Assembly: GCA_947449305.1 (NCBI GenBank)
Contig: CANFRA010000013.1
Location: 1-33,005, forward strand
DNA length: 33,005 nt
Source: Burkholderiaceae bacterium
Lineage (GTDB): Bacteria; Pseudomonadota; Gammaproteobacteria; Burkholderiales; Burkholderiaceae
Direction: 5' to 3'
Made by a program: the position numbers and the translations under genes. The first letter of the stretch is position 1, and every line of letters starts with the position of its first letter. Under the pieces are notes generated by a model. It saw only the letters and a program-made list of their open reading frames with translations. It was not told the origin of the DNA and did no database searches. Positions 25,011-32,913 of the stretch are shown here, piece after piece.

Positions 25011-25786
25011 TGGATGCAATAAATCATTCTGTCGCCGCGATTGAGGTAAAAAACCTGACGGTAGGCTATGGCTCAACAGTGCTGATGCAGAACCTTAATT
25101 TCACGGTGAATAATGGTGAAATATTTGTTATCTTGGGTGGCTCTGGTTGCGGTAAATCGAGTTTGTTGAAAAATCTCTTTGGCCTCTATCAACCTTTAGC
25201 CGGCGATGTGCTGATAGAGGGTCAAAATATTACAGCGGCACAGGGAGCTGATCGTCAAAGAATTATGACCAGCTTTGGAGTGATGTATCAGCAGGGCGCC
25301 TTATTTGGATCTATGAACCTGTTAGATAACGTGACATTATTTATGCAGGAATATACTCAACTTACCGATGATCAGATGAATCTACTCGCTCGCTGTAAGC
25401 TTGATCTCGTTGGCTTATTGCCTTACGAGTCGTATATGCCTAGTGAAATCAGTGGCGGCATGCAAAAGCGTGCAGCCATTGCCAGGGCCATGGCTTTGGA
25501 TCCAAAAATTCTCTTTTTAGATGAGCCATCTGCCGGCTTGGACCCAATCACCTCCGCTGATTTAGATAGCACGATTCAAGACCTGTCCAGAAATTTAGGG
25601 ATTACTTTCGTGATTGTGTCGCATGAATTGGCCAGCATCTATGCCATAGCAGATAAAGTCATTATGTTAGACAAAGGCGCCAAAGGTATCATCGCTGAGG
25701 GTGATCCAAAAGTGTTGAGAGATACCAGTAAAGACCCTCGAGTACATCAATTTTTTAATCGCATTATGAGCAAGGACGCGGCATGA
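25010..25786 (+). CDS. mlaF: MlaF-family ABC transporter ATPase
   Basis: Cytoplasmic ATPase that powers the MCE transporter (258 residues). It has Walker A GGSGCGKS (43-50), a Q-loop glutamine at 94 (MYQQGALFGS), ABC signature ISGGMQ (148-152 region), Walker B ILFLDEP (167-173), D-loop SAGLDP and switch His205. The MYQQGALF and EISGGMQKR wording is characteristic of the MlaF/Mkl branch, as opposed to importers of small solutes. It overlaps mlaE by one base and the MCE gene by four bases (ATGA), indicating coupled translation. Confidence 0.95.
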   Translation: MDAINHSVAAIEVKNLTVGYGSTVLMQNLNFTVNNGEIFVILGGSGCGKSSLLKNLFGLYQPLAGDVLIEGQNITAAQGADRQRIMTSFGVMYQQGALFGSMNLLDNVTLFMQEYTQLTDDQMNLLARCKLDLVGLLPYESYMPSEISGGMQKRAAIARAMALDPKILFLDEPSAGLDPITSADLDSTIQDLSRNLGITFVIVSHELASIYAIADKVIMLDKGAKGIIAEGDPKVLRDTSKDPRVHQFFNRIMSKDAA

Positions 25787-26715
25787 GCAATAACTCAAAT
25801 CCCAATTATTTTCGTCTAGGTGTGTTTGTGCTTGCTGCCATCGGAGTGTTGGTTGCTGTCATTCTCATATTTGGTTCGGGCCAGCTCTTTAAGAAATCTT
25901 TCATGATTGAAACCTATATTAAGCAATCTGTAACAGGCTTAGATACTGGTGCTGCAGTTCGATTTAGAGGTGTTAAGGTCGGTCAGGTTACTTTCATTGG
26001 TTTATCTGGTGATATCTACGAGAGAGATGTTCCATTCGAGAAACGCCTTCAGTATGTTGTTGTACGAATGCAGATCTTTGGGGATAAGTTAACTGAAGAA
26101 CAGATCACTGACTTTGTCCATAACAACCTGCGCGCTCGTGTGAAGTCTATGGGTATTACAGGCGTTAATTATGTTGAGTTTGATTTCTCGAGTGGGCCCT
26201 CTGAATACACTCCGCTCCCATATAGCTGGAAGCCGGCAGACCCTGTTATTCCATCCCTCCCAAATCAGGCCGACGAAATCATTTCTGGATTGCAAAAATT
26301 TGTTTCTACCTTAAATCATGCAGATTTTGAGGGCACTCAGAAAAAGTTTGACTCACTATTAGTTAATCTCAATGTACTGATGGCAGGTGATGGCAAGGGT
26401 AATGAAGGTCTCGTTCGGTCGGTTCAATCCTTAAATGTCATCATCGAGCGCATTGCTAAAGTGACCGATAAGGATGAGCTCAATATTTTGATGCGTGAAT
26501 TGACTGGCACAATCGTGTCATTGCGCCAAACTGTGGCGAGTATTCAGGGGGATACGAGTGCGACGATTGAAAATCTCAAGCAAACAACTGAGAATCTCAA
26601 TGAATTTAGTCGTATAGCCAGTCAATCTCCATCGAGTTTGATATGGGGTGAGCCTCCTCCAAAAATCGTACTCCCAATGAATGGCACGCAGGGACAATCT
26701 GGAGTTCAAAAATGA
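25783..26715 (+). CDS. mlaD: MCE-domain (MlaD-family) lipid-transport protein
   Basis: A membrane-anchored periplasmic MCE protein (310 residues). One N-terminal helix (about 10-31, LGVFVLAAIGVLVAVILIFG) is followed by a single MCE domain (about 37-140) with SVTGLDTGAAVRFRGVKVGQV and GITGVNYVEF. The C-terminal part (about 165-290) is predominantly helical by composition, and includes ATIENLKQTTENLNEF. It is much longer than E. coli MlaD (183) because of this helical extension, which in a hexamer could form a longer tunnel or a stalk toward the outer membrane; this is inference. It overlaps both neighbours by four bases. Confidence 0.92.
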   Translation: MSNNSNPNYFRLGVFVLAAIGVLVAVILIFGSGQLFKKSFMIETYIKQSVTGLDTGAAVRFRGVKVGQVTFIGLSGDIYERDVPFEKRLQYVVVRMQIFGDKLTEEQITDFVHNNLRARVKSMGITGVNYVEFDFSSGPSEYTPLPYSWKPADPVIPSLPNQADEIISGLQKFVSTLNHADFEGTQKKFDSLLVNLNVLMAGDGKGNEGLVRSVQSLNVIIERIAKVTDKDELNILMRELTGTIVSLRQTVASIQGDTSATIENLKQTTENLNEFSRIASQSPSSLIWGEPPPKIVLPMNGTQGQSGVQK

Positions 26716-27338
26716 TCAAGCGCATTCTGATAGCTGCCCTAGTGTTGAGCCTATTTGCCTGCTCGCTACCAACTCGTGCTCCTGTGACTCCGACAAGTTA
26801 TATGGTCAATCCTGAGCGCAGCGGTCCACCCCTAAAGAATCGCACAAGCTATTGGCTTAAGATCGGCCCCGTTTCTGTAGCTGCACCATACGACGGGAGG
26901 TCTTTGGTGTATCGCTTGGGCGACCAGCGTTTTGAAAAAGATTTTTATAACGTCTACACAACACTACCTGCCGAAATGGTTTCCAATGCAGAGCGCCAGT
27001 GGATTAATCAGTCTGGTATTTTCTCTGCAGCTGTAGGGCAGAGCAATACCTTCTTTCCGTATTACACCTTGCAAGCGACCGTCAATGAATTCTATGGAGA
27101 CTATCGTATAAGACCGGAGGCAGTAGTCAGCATGGAGTTTTTCTTGACTGTTGAAAATGGTGGAAAGGTCAATCCTATGATTGGTAGCAATCGCTATACC
27201 AAGCGGATTGCACTAAAAGACAATACGCCCGCGGCATTAGTCTTGGGTCAACAGCAGGCTCTTGCTGAGATCTTTAAGGAGTATGAAGTTCAGCTAGACA
27301 AATATGCCGCTAATCTGCCTAAGCCCTTAGGGCATTAA
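26712..27338 (+). CDS. ABC-type transport auxiliary lipoprotein (PqiC/ABC_trans_aux-like)
   Basis: A 208-residue lipoprotein with a short signal peptide and lipobox LFAC (Cys17). The mature protein has the layout of the ABC_trans_aux/PqiC family: YWLKIGPVSVAAPYDGRSLVYRLGDQRFEKDFYN, then a beta-rich core. Members partner with MCE proteins and are thought to sit at the outer membrane as the exit or entry port. Ser18 after the lipidated Cys suggests outer-membrane sorting. The four-base overlap with mlaD makes it part of the same translation unit. No MlaC- or MlaA-like gene is present, so this lipoprotein probably takes that side of the pathway. Confidence 0.87.
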   Translation: MIKRILIAALVLSLFACSLPTRAPVTPTSYMVNPERSGPPLKNRTSYWLKIGPVSVAAPYDGRSLVYRLGDQRFEKDFYNVYTTLPAEMVSNAERQWINQSGIFSAAVGQSNTFFPYYTLQATVNEFYGDYRIRPEAVVSMEFFLTVENGGKVNPMIGSNRYTKRIALKDNTPAALVLGQQQALAEIFKEYEVQLDKYAANLPKPLGH

Positions 27339-27382
27339 GATTAAGATAAGCGGTATCTATTAATAGCAGTTTAGGAGATGGT

Positions 27383-28168
27383 ATGGATTTAGGAATCAAA
27401 GGTAAAGTCGCATTAGTCATGGCATCTAGCCGCGGTTTAGGCCAAGCAATGGCAGTCTCGTTGGCGCGTGAGGGTGTCAAGGTTGCCGTTACTGGTCGTA
27501 GTCCAGAGGGCTTACAAAAATCGGTTGAACTGATTCAGGCTGCTGGTGGTACAGCCCTAGCTCTGAGCTGGGATCTCTCTGATGCATCTGTGATTGATAG
27601 CTTGGTTTCGAAGGTGGAAAAAGAACTTGGTCCAATTGATATCTTGATTAACAATACCGGTGGACCGCCACCAACGCCCGCTGCTGGACAGGATCCTGCA
27701 CTCTGGCAAAAAAGCTTTAACGATATGGTTCTATCTCTTATTGCGATTACTGATCGTGTTTTGCCTGGCATGCGTCAGCGTCAATGGGGTCGTATTATTA
27801 CTAGCACTACCTCAGGTGCCATTGCCCCGATTAAAAATTTAGCAATCTCTAATACTTTGCGCGCTGCTTTGCTAGCGTGGTCTAAAACATTAGCAGCAGA
27901 AGTAGCTCACGAAGGTATTACTGTGAACATCATCATGCCAGGGCGTATCGCAACTGATCGCTTACGTCAATTAGATGAGGCGAGAGCAAAGCGCGAGAGT
28001 ACTTCTTATGAAGAGGTTGTGAAGGCAAGCTTGAGACAGATTCCGATGGGTCGTTACGGCGATCCTAAGGAGTATGGCGATGCCGCTGCCTTTTTAGCGA
28101 GTCAGAATGCATCCTTTATTACTGGTACTGTCATGCGCGTAGATGGCGGCCAGACACAGGCAATTTGA
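27383..28168 (+). CDS. SDR-fold protein with non-canonical active site
   Basis: A short-chain dehydrogenase/reductase fold of 261 residues, recognisable by the ASSRGLGQAMA cofactor loop (14-24), DLSD (64-67), the NNTGGPPP segment (90-97) and the VNIIMPGRIATD and C-terminal ITGTVMRVDGGQ motifs. The usual Tyr-x-x-x-Lys pair is absent: the equivalent stretch is ISNTLRAALLAW (155-166), with Ser156 and Arg160 in those positions by eye. Only the Ser/Thr cluster at 141-144 remains of the triad. Nucleotide binding looks possible, but classical reductase chemistry is doubtful. A good Shine-Dalgarno (AGGAG) precedes the ATG. It follows the MCE operon by 44 bases and overlaps the next permease gene by four bases. 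Confidence 0.88.
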   Translation: MDLGIKGKVALVMASSRGLGQAMAVSLAREGVKVAVTGRSPEGLQKSVELIQAAGGTALALSWDLSDASVIDSLVSKVEKELGPIDILINNTGGPPPTPAAGQDPALWQKSFNDMVLSLIAITDRVLPGMRQRQWGRIITSTTSGAIAPIKNLAISNTLRAALLAWSKTLAAEVAHEGITVNIIMPGRIATDRLRQLDEARAKRESTSYEEVVKASLRQIPMGRYGDPKEYGDAAAFLASQNASFITGTVMRVDGGQTQAI

Positions 28169-30648
28169 AGCTGTTTTTAACGAGCTTCCTGCGGGGTTTA
28201 AGACAGGAGCTACGTTCTCATGAGCTAGCTTGGTTGTTTGTAGCACTCACGCTGTCAGTGACTGCTTTGTCTAGCGTCAGTTTCCTAGCTGATCGGATGC
28301 AAAGGGCGTTTCAGTTTGATGCTCGCCAATTGCTGGCCTCTGATGTGCTGATTGCGGCAGATCAACCATTGCCAGAGCGTTTTCTGGTGGAGGCGCGCAG
28401 TAGAGGATTGCAGATAGCGCAAACCATTGTGTTCCCCAGTATGGCAACTGTTGGGACGCGTAGTAAGTTAGCCTCTTTGAAAGCAGTCAGTTCACTGTAT
28501 CCCTTACGAGGTGCATTGCAGGTTCAGTCAAGCAACGCTACTTTAAACTCCGGACCGCCATCAGGATCTGTTTGGATTGATCCAGTGATGTTAGGCAGCT
28601 TGCAAGCAAAGCTAGGCGATCAAATGAGCCTAGGACAGAAGACTTTTCTCATTGCTGGTGTGCTTGAGCGTGAAATTGATCGTGGCGCAGGTTTCATGAA
28701 CTTTGCTCCTCGCGTCATGATGTCATTAGATGATTTACCGGCAACTGGATTGATTGGTCTTGGGAGTAGGGTGACCTATCGATTACTTCTTGCCGGGACT
28801 GACGAGCAGGTTCAGTCATATGAGAAGTGGGTAAAGACCTATATCGATTCTGAAGGCTTGCGCGGTTTGCGGATTGAGACCTTAGAAAACGCCCAGCCTG
28901 TGATGCGAAAGACATTGGAGCGAGCTGAGCGTTTCCTATCTTTGATAGCGGTCTTAACGGCTATGGTTGCAGCCGTAGCGATTGCCTTGTCAGCGCGCCG
29001 TTATTCACTCAAACAAGCCGATGGTTGTGCAGTTCTCAAATGCTTTGGCGCTACTTCAGCCATCATTCTGAAAAAACAAATCACCACGATTCTCAGTTTA
29101 GGGATCTTTGCTGCCGCCTTAGGCTCAGCTTTTGGCTATTTAGTGCAATTGGCGCTTACTTTCTTATTGGGGAATTTGATTTTGACAAGCTTGCCTAGTG
29201 TGTCAATTTGGCCCATTGTGTGGAGCTCGCTCTTTGCCTGGTTTTTACTGATTGGCTTTGCCGGGCCGCCGCTATTTGCATTGGTCAAGGTTTCGCCGAT
29301 ACGACTGATTCGTAAAGAATTCGAAGGCATCAATCGCTCTTCTATTTGGGTTGCTATCTTTGGCTTAGGTACCGCTGCGACTTTAATTGCGCTTGCGGCA
29401 AGAGACTGGAAGCTAGCATTTTGGACGGGCCTGAGTTTTGGTGGTGCAATCATTATTTTTTCTGGAATTTCTTGGATGGTATTGAAGTTCCTCAGCAGAA
29501 TTCAGACCAAGAATTTTGCTATTCGTTTTGCAATCACCGTACAAAGTAGGCGTTCTGGCTTTGCGGTCATGCAGATTACCTCGCTAGGCATTGCTTTAAT
29601 GGCGCTATTGATGATCTTATTATTGCGGCAAGACCTGCTCAATACATGGCAGGGCAATATCCCAGCAGATGCTCCTAATCGCTTCATGATTAACGTACAG
29701 GGTGAGCAAAAAGCAGATATTACTAAGTCGCTTGTAAATGCTGGCGTGTCAACACCAGACTTTTATCCGATGGTGCGTGGACGTTTGATTGCCATTAATG
29801 AGCGCAATATTTCTCCTAATGACTACGTGGAAGATAACGCCAAGCGTTTAGTGGATCGAGAATTTAATCTCTCGTATACCGATCAATTACCAGCAGGTAA
29901 CCGCATAACTGAAGGCAAATGGATCATCGGTGATAGCCCACAAATCTCTATGGAAATCGGCATTGCTAAAAACTTAAAGCTCAAGATGGGTGATCAACTC
30001 ACTTTTGAGGTGGCAGGCGAGAACATTACTGCCCCTATTACTTCGCTGCGTAAATTGGACTGGGGGTCCATGCGGGTTAATTTCTTTGTGATTATGCCGC
30101 CCGGCCAATTAAGCACCTTGCCACATTCTTGGATTACTTCTTACTATCAAGCCCCAGAGCAAGAGGCTCTTGATTTTCAGGTGAGTCAGGCTTATCCCAA
30201 CCTTACGGTCGTTGATGTATCGGCTTCCTTAAAGCAGATCCAAGATGTTTTAAATAAACTCTCTGCTGCATTGGGCTTATTGTTTGCATTTACGATTGCA
30301 GCAGCAGTGTTAGTGCTCATCGCTGCAATTTCTGCCACTCAAGATGAGCGTTTTAGAAATGCTGCATTGCTTAAGGCAATAGGCGCATCGCGCAAAACAT
30401 TGGCGAGCATTGCTCGTGTTGAACTACTAGTCATTGGTTTAGTTGCCGGCACCTTAGCTGGGCTTGCATCTGGAGCAGCTGCTTGGGCCCTGGGGCGCTA
30501 TGTCATGGAGATTGAATTTAATGCCTTTGCGCAGGCGCTCTTCATGGGAATCGTTTTTGGTGTTATTGCTTGTCTGGCTGCAGGTTATCGCTTTGGGCAA
30601 AAAATTCAGGGTGCCACTGCGATTGAATGCCTAAGAGAGAGTTACTGA
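28165..30648 (+). CDS. FtsX-like/YbbP-type ABC transporter permease
   Basis: An 827-residue inner-membrane protein resembling E. coli YbbP: one N-terminal helix (about 21-41), a periplasmic domain, a first bundle of helices from about 253 to 500 (starting FLSLIAVLTAMVAAVAIALS), a second periplasmic domain (about 505-690) and a final FtsX bundle (about 698-805, including ISATQDERFRNAALLKAIGA). The start is TTG, overlapping the SDR stop as TTGA; the conserved N-terminal helix requires it and no ATG is near. Family members work with an ATPase (YbbA/LolD type) in substrate extraction or envelope export. No such ATPase is adjacent, so it must be encoded elsewhere. The 3' end overlaps the convergent RDD gene by 18 bases. 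Confidence 0.9.
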   Translation: MKLFLTSFLRGLRQELRSHELAWLFVALTLSVTALSSVSFLADRMQRAFQFDARQLLASDVLIAADQPLPERFLVEARSRGLQIAQTIVFPSMATVGTRSKLASLKAVSSLYPLRGALQVQSSNATLNSGPPSGSVWIDPVMLGSLQAKLGDQMSLGQKTFLIAGVLEREIDRGAGFMNFAPRVMMSLDDLPATGLIGLGSRVTYRLLLAGTDEQVQSYEKWVKTYIDSEGLRGLRIETLENAQPVMRKTLERAERFLSLIAVLTAMVAAVAIALSARRYSLKQADGCAVLKCFGATSAIILKKQITTILSLGIFAAALGSAFGYLVQLALTFLLGNLILTSLPSVSIWPIVWSSLFAWFLLIGFAGPPLFALVKVSPIRLIRKEFEGINRSSIWVAIFGLGTAATLIALAARDWKLAFWTGLSFGGAIIIFSGISWMVLKFLSRIQTKNFAIRFAITVQSRRSGFAVMQITSLGIALMALLMILLLRQDLLNTWQGNIPADAPNRFMINVQGEQKADITKSLVNAGVSTPDFYPMVRGRLIAINERNISPNDYVEDNAKRLVDREFNLSYTDQLPAGNRITEGKWIIGDSPQISMEIGIAKNLKLKMGDQLTFEVAGENITAPITSLRKLDWGSMRVNFFVIMPPGQLSTLPHSWITSYYQAPEQEALDFQVSQAYPNLTVVDVSASLKQIQDVLNKLSAALGLLFAFTIAAAVLVLIAAISATQDERFRNAALLKAIGASRKTLASIARVELLVIGLVAGTLAGLASGAAAWALGRYVMEIEFNAFAQALFMGIVFGVIACLAAGYRFGQKIQGATAIECLRESY

Positions 30649-31167
30649 GTTTTTAGGTAATTCTACGAGGCGGGTACCTGCAAACCGATCACTTAAAGTC
30701 TGGCGTTGCATTGGATCTTTGCGGTCTAAATAAATCGTCAGAGGCCAAAAAAAGAGGGCTACTGCAAAGAGCATTTCAATAATTTGCCATTTCTCTAAAT
30801 GAAAAGCCCACTGCAACAGAACACAAGGAGTGATCCAGAGAGAGCCATAGAAGTAGCGCAATAATGCTTGGCGTCTTTTGAGTGGTTGGCCCTGTTGATC
30901 AATCATGCGAATGCGCCAGGTTTGCATCGCCAATGTTTGTCCAGATTTTGTCCAATACCAAACAAAGTAAATTCCTAATACGGTATAGAGATACAAAAAG
31001 TTTAGCCAGCTCGGCAGTGATACCCCAAACAAAACGCCTAAAGCAAGGTTGGGGACTAAAAAGATCAGGGCAATCACTCCAAGCAGAACGAGTTGCTCAT
31101 ACAAGGAGCATGAAACACGGCGCCAAAATTGCGGGGAGGGTAATGCGCTGAGTTCAGCGGGGGTCAT
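30631..31167 (-). CDS. RDD family membrane protein
   Basis: A 178-residue inner-membrane protein with hydrophobic segments at about 25-49, 55-72, 104-121 and 128-147. The RDD hallmarks are FWRRVSCSLYEQLVL near the N-terminus, WYWTKSGQTLAMQTWRIRMID (70-90) in the middle and the C-terminal LSDRFAGTRLV (158-168). Some RDD proteins act as Na+/H+ transporters, but most are uncharacterised. It is the last gene of the sigma factor-DUF3619-DUF3106 unit, 27 bases after DUF3106. Its 3' end runs 18 bases into the opposite permease gene. Confidence 0.88.
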   Translation of the reverse strand: MTPAELSALPSPQFWRRVSCSLYEQLVLLGVIALIFLVPNLALGVLFGVSLPSWLNFLYLYTVLGIYFVWYWTKSGQTLAMQTWRIRMIDQQGQPLKRRQALLRYFYGSLWITPCVLLQWAFHLEKWQIIEMLFAVALFFWPLTIYLDRKDPMQRQTLSDRFAGTRLVELPKNSVTLS

Positions 31168-31194
31168 ATCACTAATTTAGTAGAAATTCAAAAT

Positions 31195-31812
31195 CTAATT
31201 ATTAGATGAAGCGCTTTCGGGGGCGGGCGGAGCTTCTGCGGTTGGTATGCTTCTAGGATTTGGTGTTGGTGGTGGTGGAGTGCCACTGAGGTTAACTGTA
31301 TGTTGTTGCAGTGTAGGTGCATTGATGACGCTAGGCTTTTTCTTGGCTTGTGCATCAGCCAATTTTTTCTTTTGCTCATCACTGAGTTTTTGGTAAGCAG
31401 TCCAGGCCTCTGCTTTTTTCTCGGCAGGGAACTTCAAGCTACTTAAATAATTTTCACGGGCAAGACGACGCTCTTTCTGAGAGAGTTTTGACCAGCTGGC
31501 CATACGCGATTGCAAACGCTGCTGATCTTGTTCGCTCATCTTGGGGTAGATATTAGCTACCTGAATCCATTTTTTGCGGCTATCGGGATGCATGTAATCC
31601 CAATCGCTTTCCAGTGGAGCCAGAATTTGTTGTTGCGAAGGTTTTAAGCTTTCCCATGTGCCATCGGGTTTTTTTGCTGGAATGGCCGCAGTCTTGCCAT
31701 GGGCAGGACTTGGCGCAGATTGTGCTAAAGCGGTAGAGACGCCAAAACTAAATGCACACATCACCAGTGCTGCACAAGCGCTAGCAATGAATGACTTCGG
31801 TATACGTAACAT
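31195..31812 (-). CDS. Secreted DUF3106 protein
   Basis: A 205-residue protein of unknown function. The N-terminal signal peptide (about 1-31) ends STALAQS with a likely cut after ALA, placing it in the periplasm. The body has four copies of a W/Y-x-x-L/M-S/K-x-x-Q/E helical motif (TWESLKPSQQ, YPKMSEQDQQ, SWSKLSQKER, YQKLSDEQKK), the DUF3106 pattern, which recalls the helical LTxxQ proteins such as CpxP. The C-terminal 50 residues are rich in Pro, Ser and Ala and look disordered. It lies 14 bases after the DUF3619 gene, so a role linked to the sigma factor is plausible but unproven. Confidence 0.87.
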   Translation of the reverse strand: MLRIPKSFIASACAALVMCAFSFGVSTALAQSAPSPAHGKTAAIPAKKPDGTWESLKPSQQQILAPLESDWDYMHPDSRKKWIQVANIYPKMSEQDQQRLQSRMASWSKLSQKERRLARENYLSSLKFPAEKKAEAWTAYQKLSDEQKKKLADAQAKKKPSVINAPTLQQHTVNLSGTPPPPTPNPRSIPTAEAPPAPESASSNN

Positions 31813-31826
31813 CTAATGTTGTGGAA

Positions 31827-32288
31827 TTATTTGCTTTGCACTGAGTCTGTAGCATCAATGCCAGAGTCAGATAGAGGACCATTTTTAAGAAAGGCCAAGA
31901 AGCCACCGTCTGCATAAGCGTCTGGTGGGACGTCATCGGACAAGAGTGCTGCATCTACTTCAGCGATATCGTTGATACGTGAATCATCTTGCCATTGGGC
32001 AATTCCAATGAGTCCAAAAACTAAGACTACTAGTGGGGCTATCCAGCCTACTGTGTCCCACATTCCATTCGACCCAGCATTCCAGTTGCCTGAAATACCA
32101 GCCAAAGCTGGCTTTTGAGCCAGCACTTTTTCTGCTTTTCTGAGAGAAAGCGCCTTCATGCGGGCAGCATGGAGGCGGTCTTTAATGCCAGCGGACAGAT
32201 TTTGCGTACTCTGGCTCAGCAGGGCAGCGCTAGCACGACCAAATTGGTCTGCTTGGATCTCGGTAAGTTGGTCATTATGGTGTTTCAC
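31827..32288 (-). CDS. DUF3619 single-helix membrane protein, candidate anti-sigma factor
   Basis: A 153-residue protein with a cytoplasm-facing N-terminal part (about 1-75) that includes the family segment IKDRLHAARMKALSLRKAE, one membrane helix (about 79-99, VGWIAPLVVLVFGLIGIAQW) and an acidic C-terminal tail. The start codon overlaps the sigma factor stop by four bases (ATGA). The order sigma-then-one-helix protein and the topology match anti-sigma factors, but there is no recognisable zinc-binding HxxxCxxC motif and DUF3619 has no assigned function. The anti-sigma idea is inference. Confidence 0.85.
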   Translation of the reverse strand: MKHHNDQLTEIQADQFGRASAALLSQSTQNLSAGIKDRLHAARMKALSLRKAEKVLAQKPALAGISGNWNAGSNGMWDTVGWIAPLVVLVFGLIGIAQWQDDSRINDIAEVDAALLSDDVPPDAYADGGFLAFLKNGPLSDSGIDATDSVQSK

Positions 32289-32854
32289 AGGGTAATTCCT
32301 TTTAATTTCAATGCTTTAGCTAGGGTTTGTGTGGCTCTAGAACAATGGGTTTTGACGCTTCCTTCACTACAACTCATTGCTTTAGCGGTCTCAGTAATAC
32401 TTAGCTCATCCCAATAACGCATCAGGAAGGCTTCTCGTTGACGTACAGGTAATTTAGCAATTTCTGACTCCAAAGCCTGTAAAAGCTGACGCTGTTCAAG
32501 CTTTTTTGCCCCATCTTGGTGAATTTCACTATCATCTGGAGCTGAAAGCGATTCTAAAGGGTCAAAATCATCGTTTTCATCCGCTTTCTTACCCATGTTT
32601 GAAAACAGGGTGACCCAGGTATTTCGGACCTTTTGGCGCCGAAACCAGTCATGGATACGGTTTTGCAGGATTCTGGTGAATACCAAGGGAAGTTCAGCGG
32701 CCGGCCTATCGCCGTATTTTTCTGCCAACTTGATCATGGCGTCTTGAACAATGTCTAAGGCAGCGTCTTCATCACGGACGGCATAGATCGCTTGCTTAAA
32801 TGCGCGCTTTTCAACACTGCTCAGAAAATCAGATAGTTCTTGGGCTGATGCCAT
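32285..32854 (-). CDS. ECF-like RNA polymerase sigma factor
   Basis: A 189-residue sigma-70 family protein. Region 2 covers about 17-75 (DEDAALDIVQDAMIKLAEKY, then FTRILQNRIHDWFRRQK), and region 4 covers about 124-180 (LPVRQREAFLMRYWDELSITETAKAM, with a helix-turn-helix at 151-172, SEGSVKTHCSRA). There is an acidic linker (about 88-112) and no sigma 1 or 3 domain, as in ECF factors. It leads an operon with DUF3619, DUF3106 and RDD genes. Its target promoters cannot be read here. It is divergent from a gene beyond the right edge. Confidence 0.92.
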   Translation of the reverse strand: MASAQELSDFLSSVEKRAFKQAIYAVRDEDAALDIVQDAMIKLAEKYGDRPAAELPLVFTRILQNRIHDWFRRQKVRNTWVTLFSNMGKKADENDDFDPLESLSAPDDSEIHQDGAKKLEQRQLLQALESEIAKLPVRQREAFLMRYWDELSITETAKAMSCSEGSVKTHCSRATQTLAKALKLKGITL

Positions 32855-32883
32855 GCGATGAATTAGACCTGAATCCGTAAGAA

Positions 32884-32913
32884 TTGGGCTATTTTAGGGG
32901 ATTGCTATAGAAT
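32884..32913 (+). promoter_or_regulatory. Candidate sigma-70 promoter reading off the right edge
   Basis: TTGGGC (32884-32889) and TAGAAT (32908-32913) are separated by 18 bases, with a second AT-rich hexamer TATAAG immediately after. Transcription would start near 32920 and leave at least 85 bases of untranslated leader with no ATG before the window ends. This suggests a long 5' leader for a divergent plus-strand gene. In related genomes a branched-chain amino acid gene (acetolactate synthase) often sits here; that is recollection, not shown by this sequence. Confidence 0.35.
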
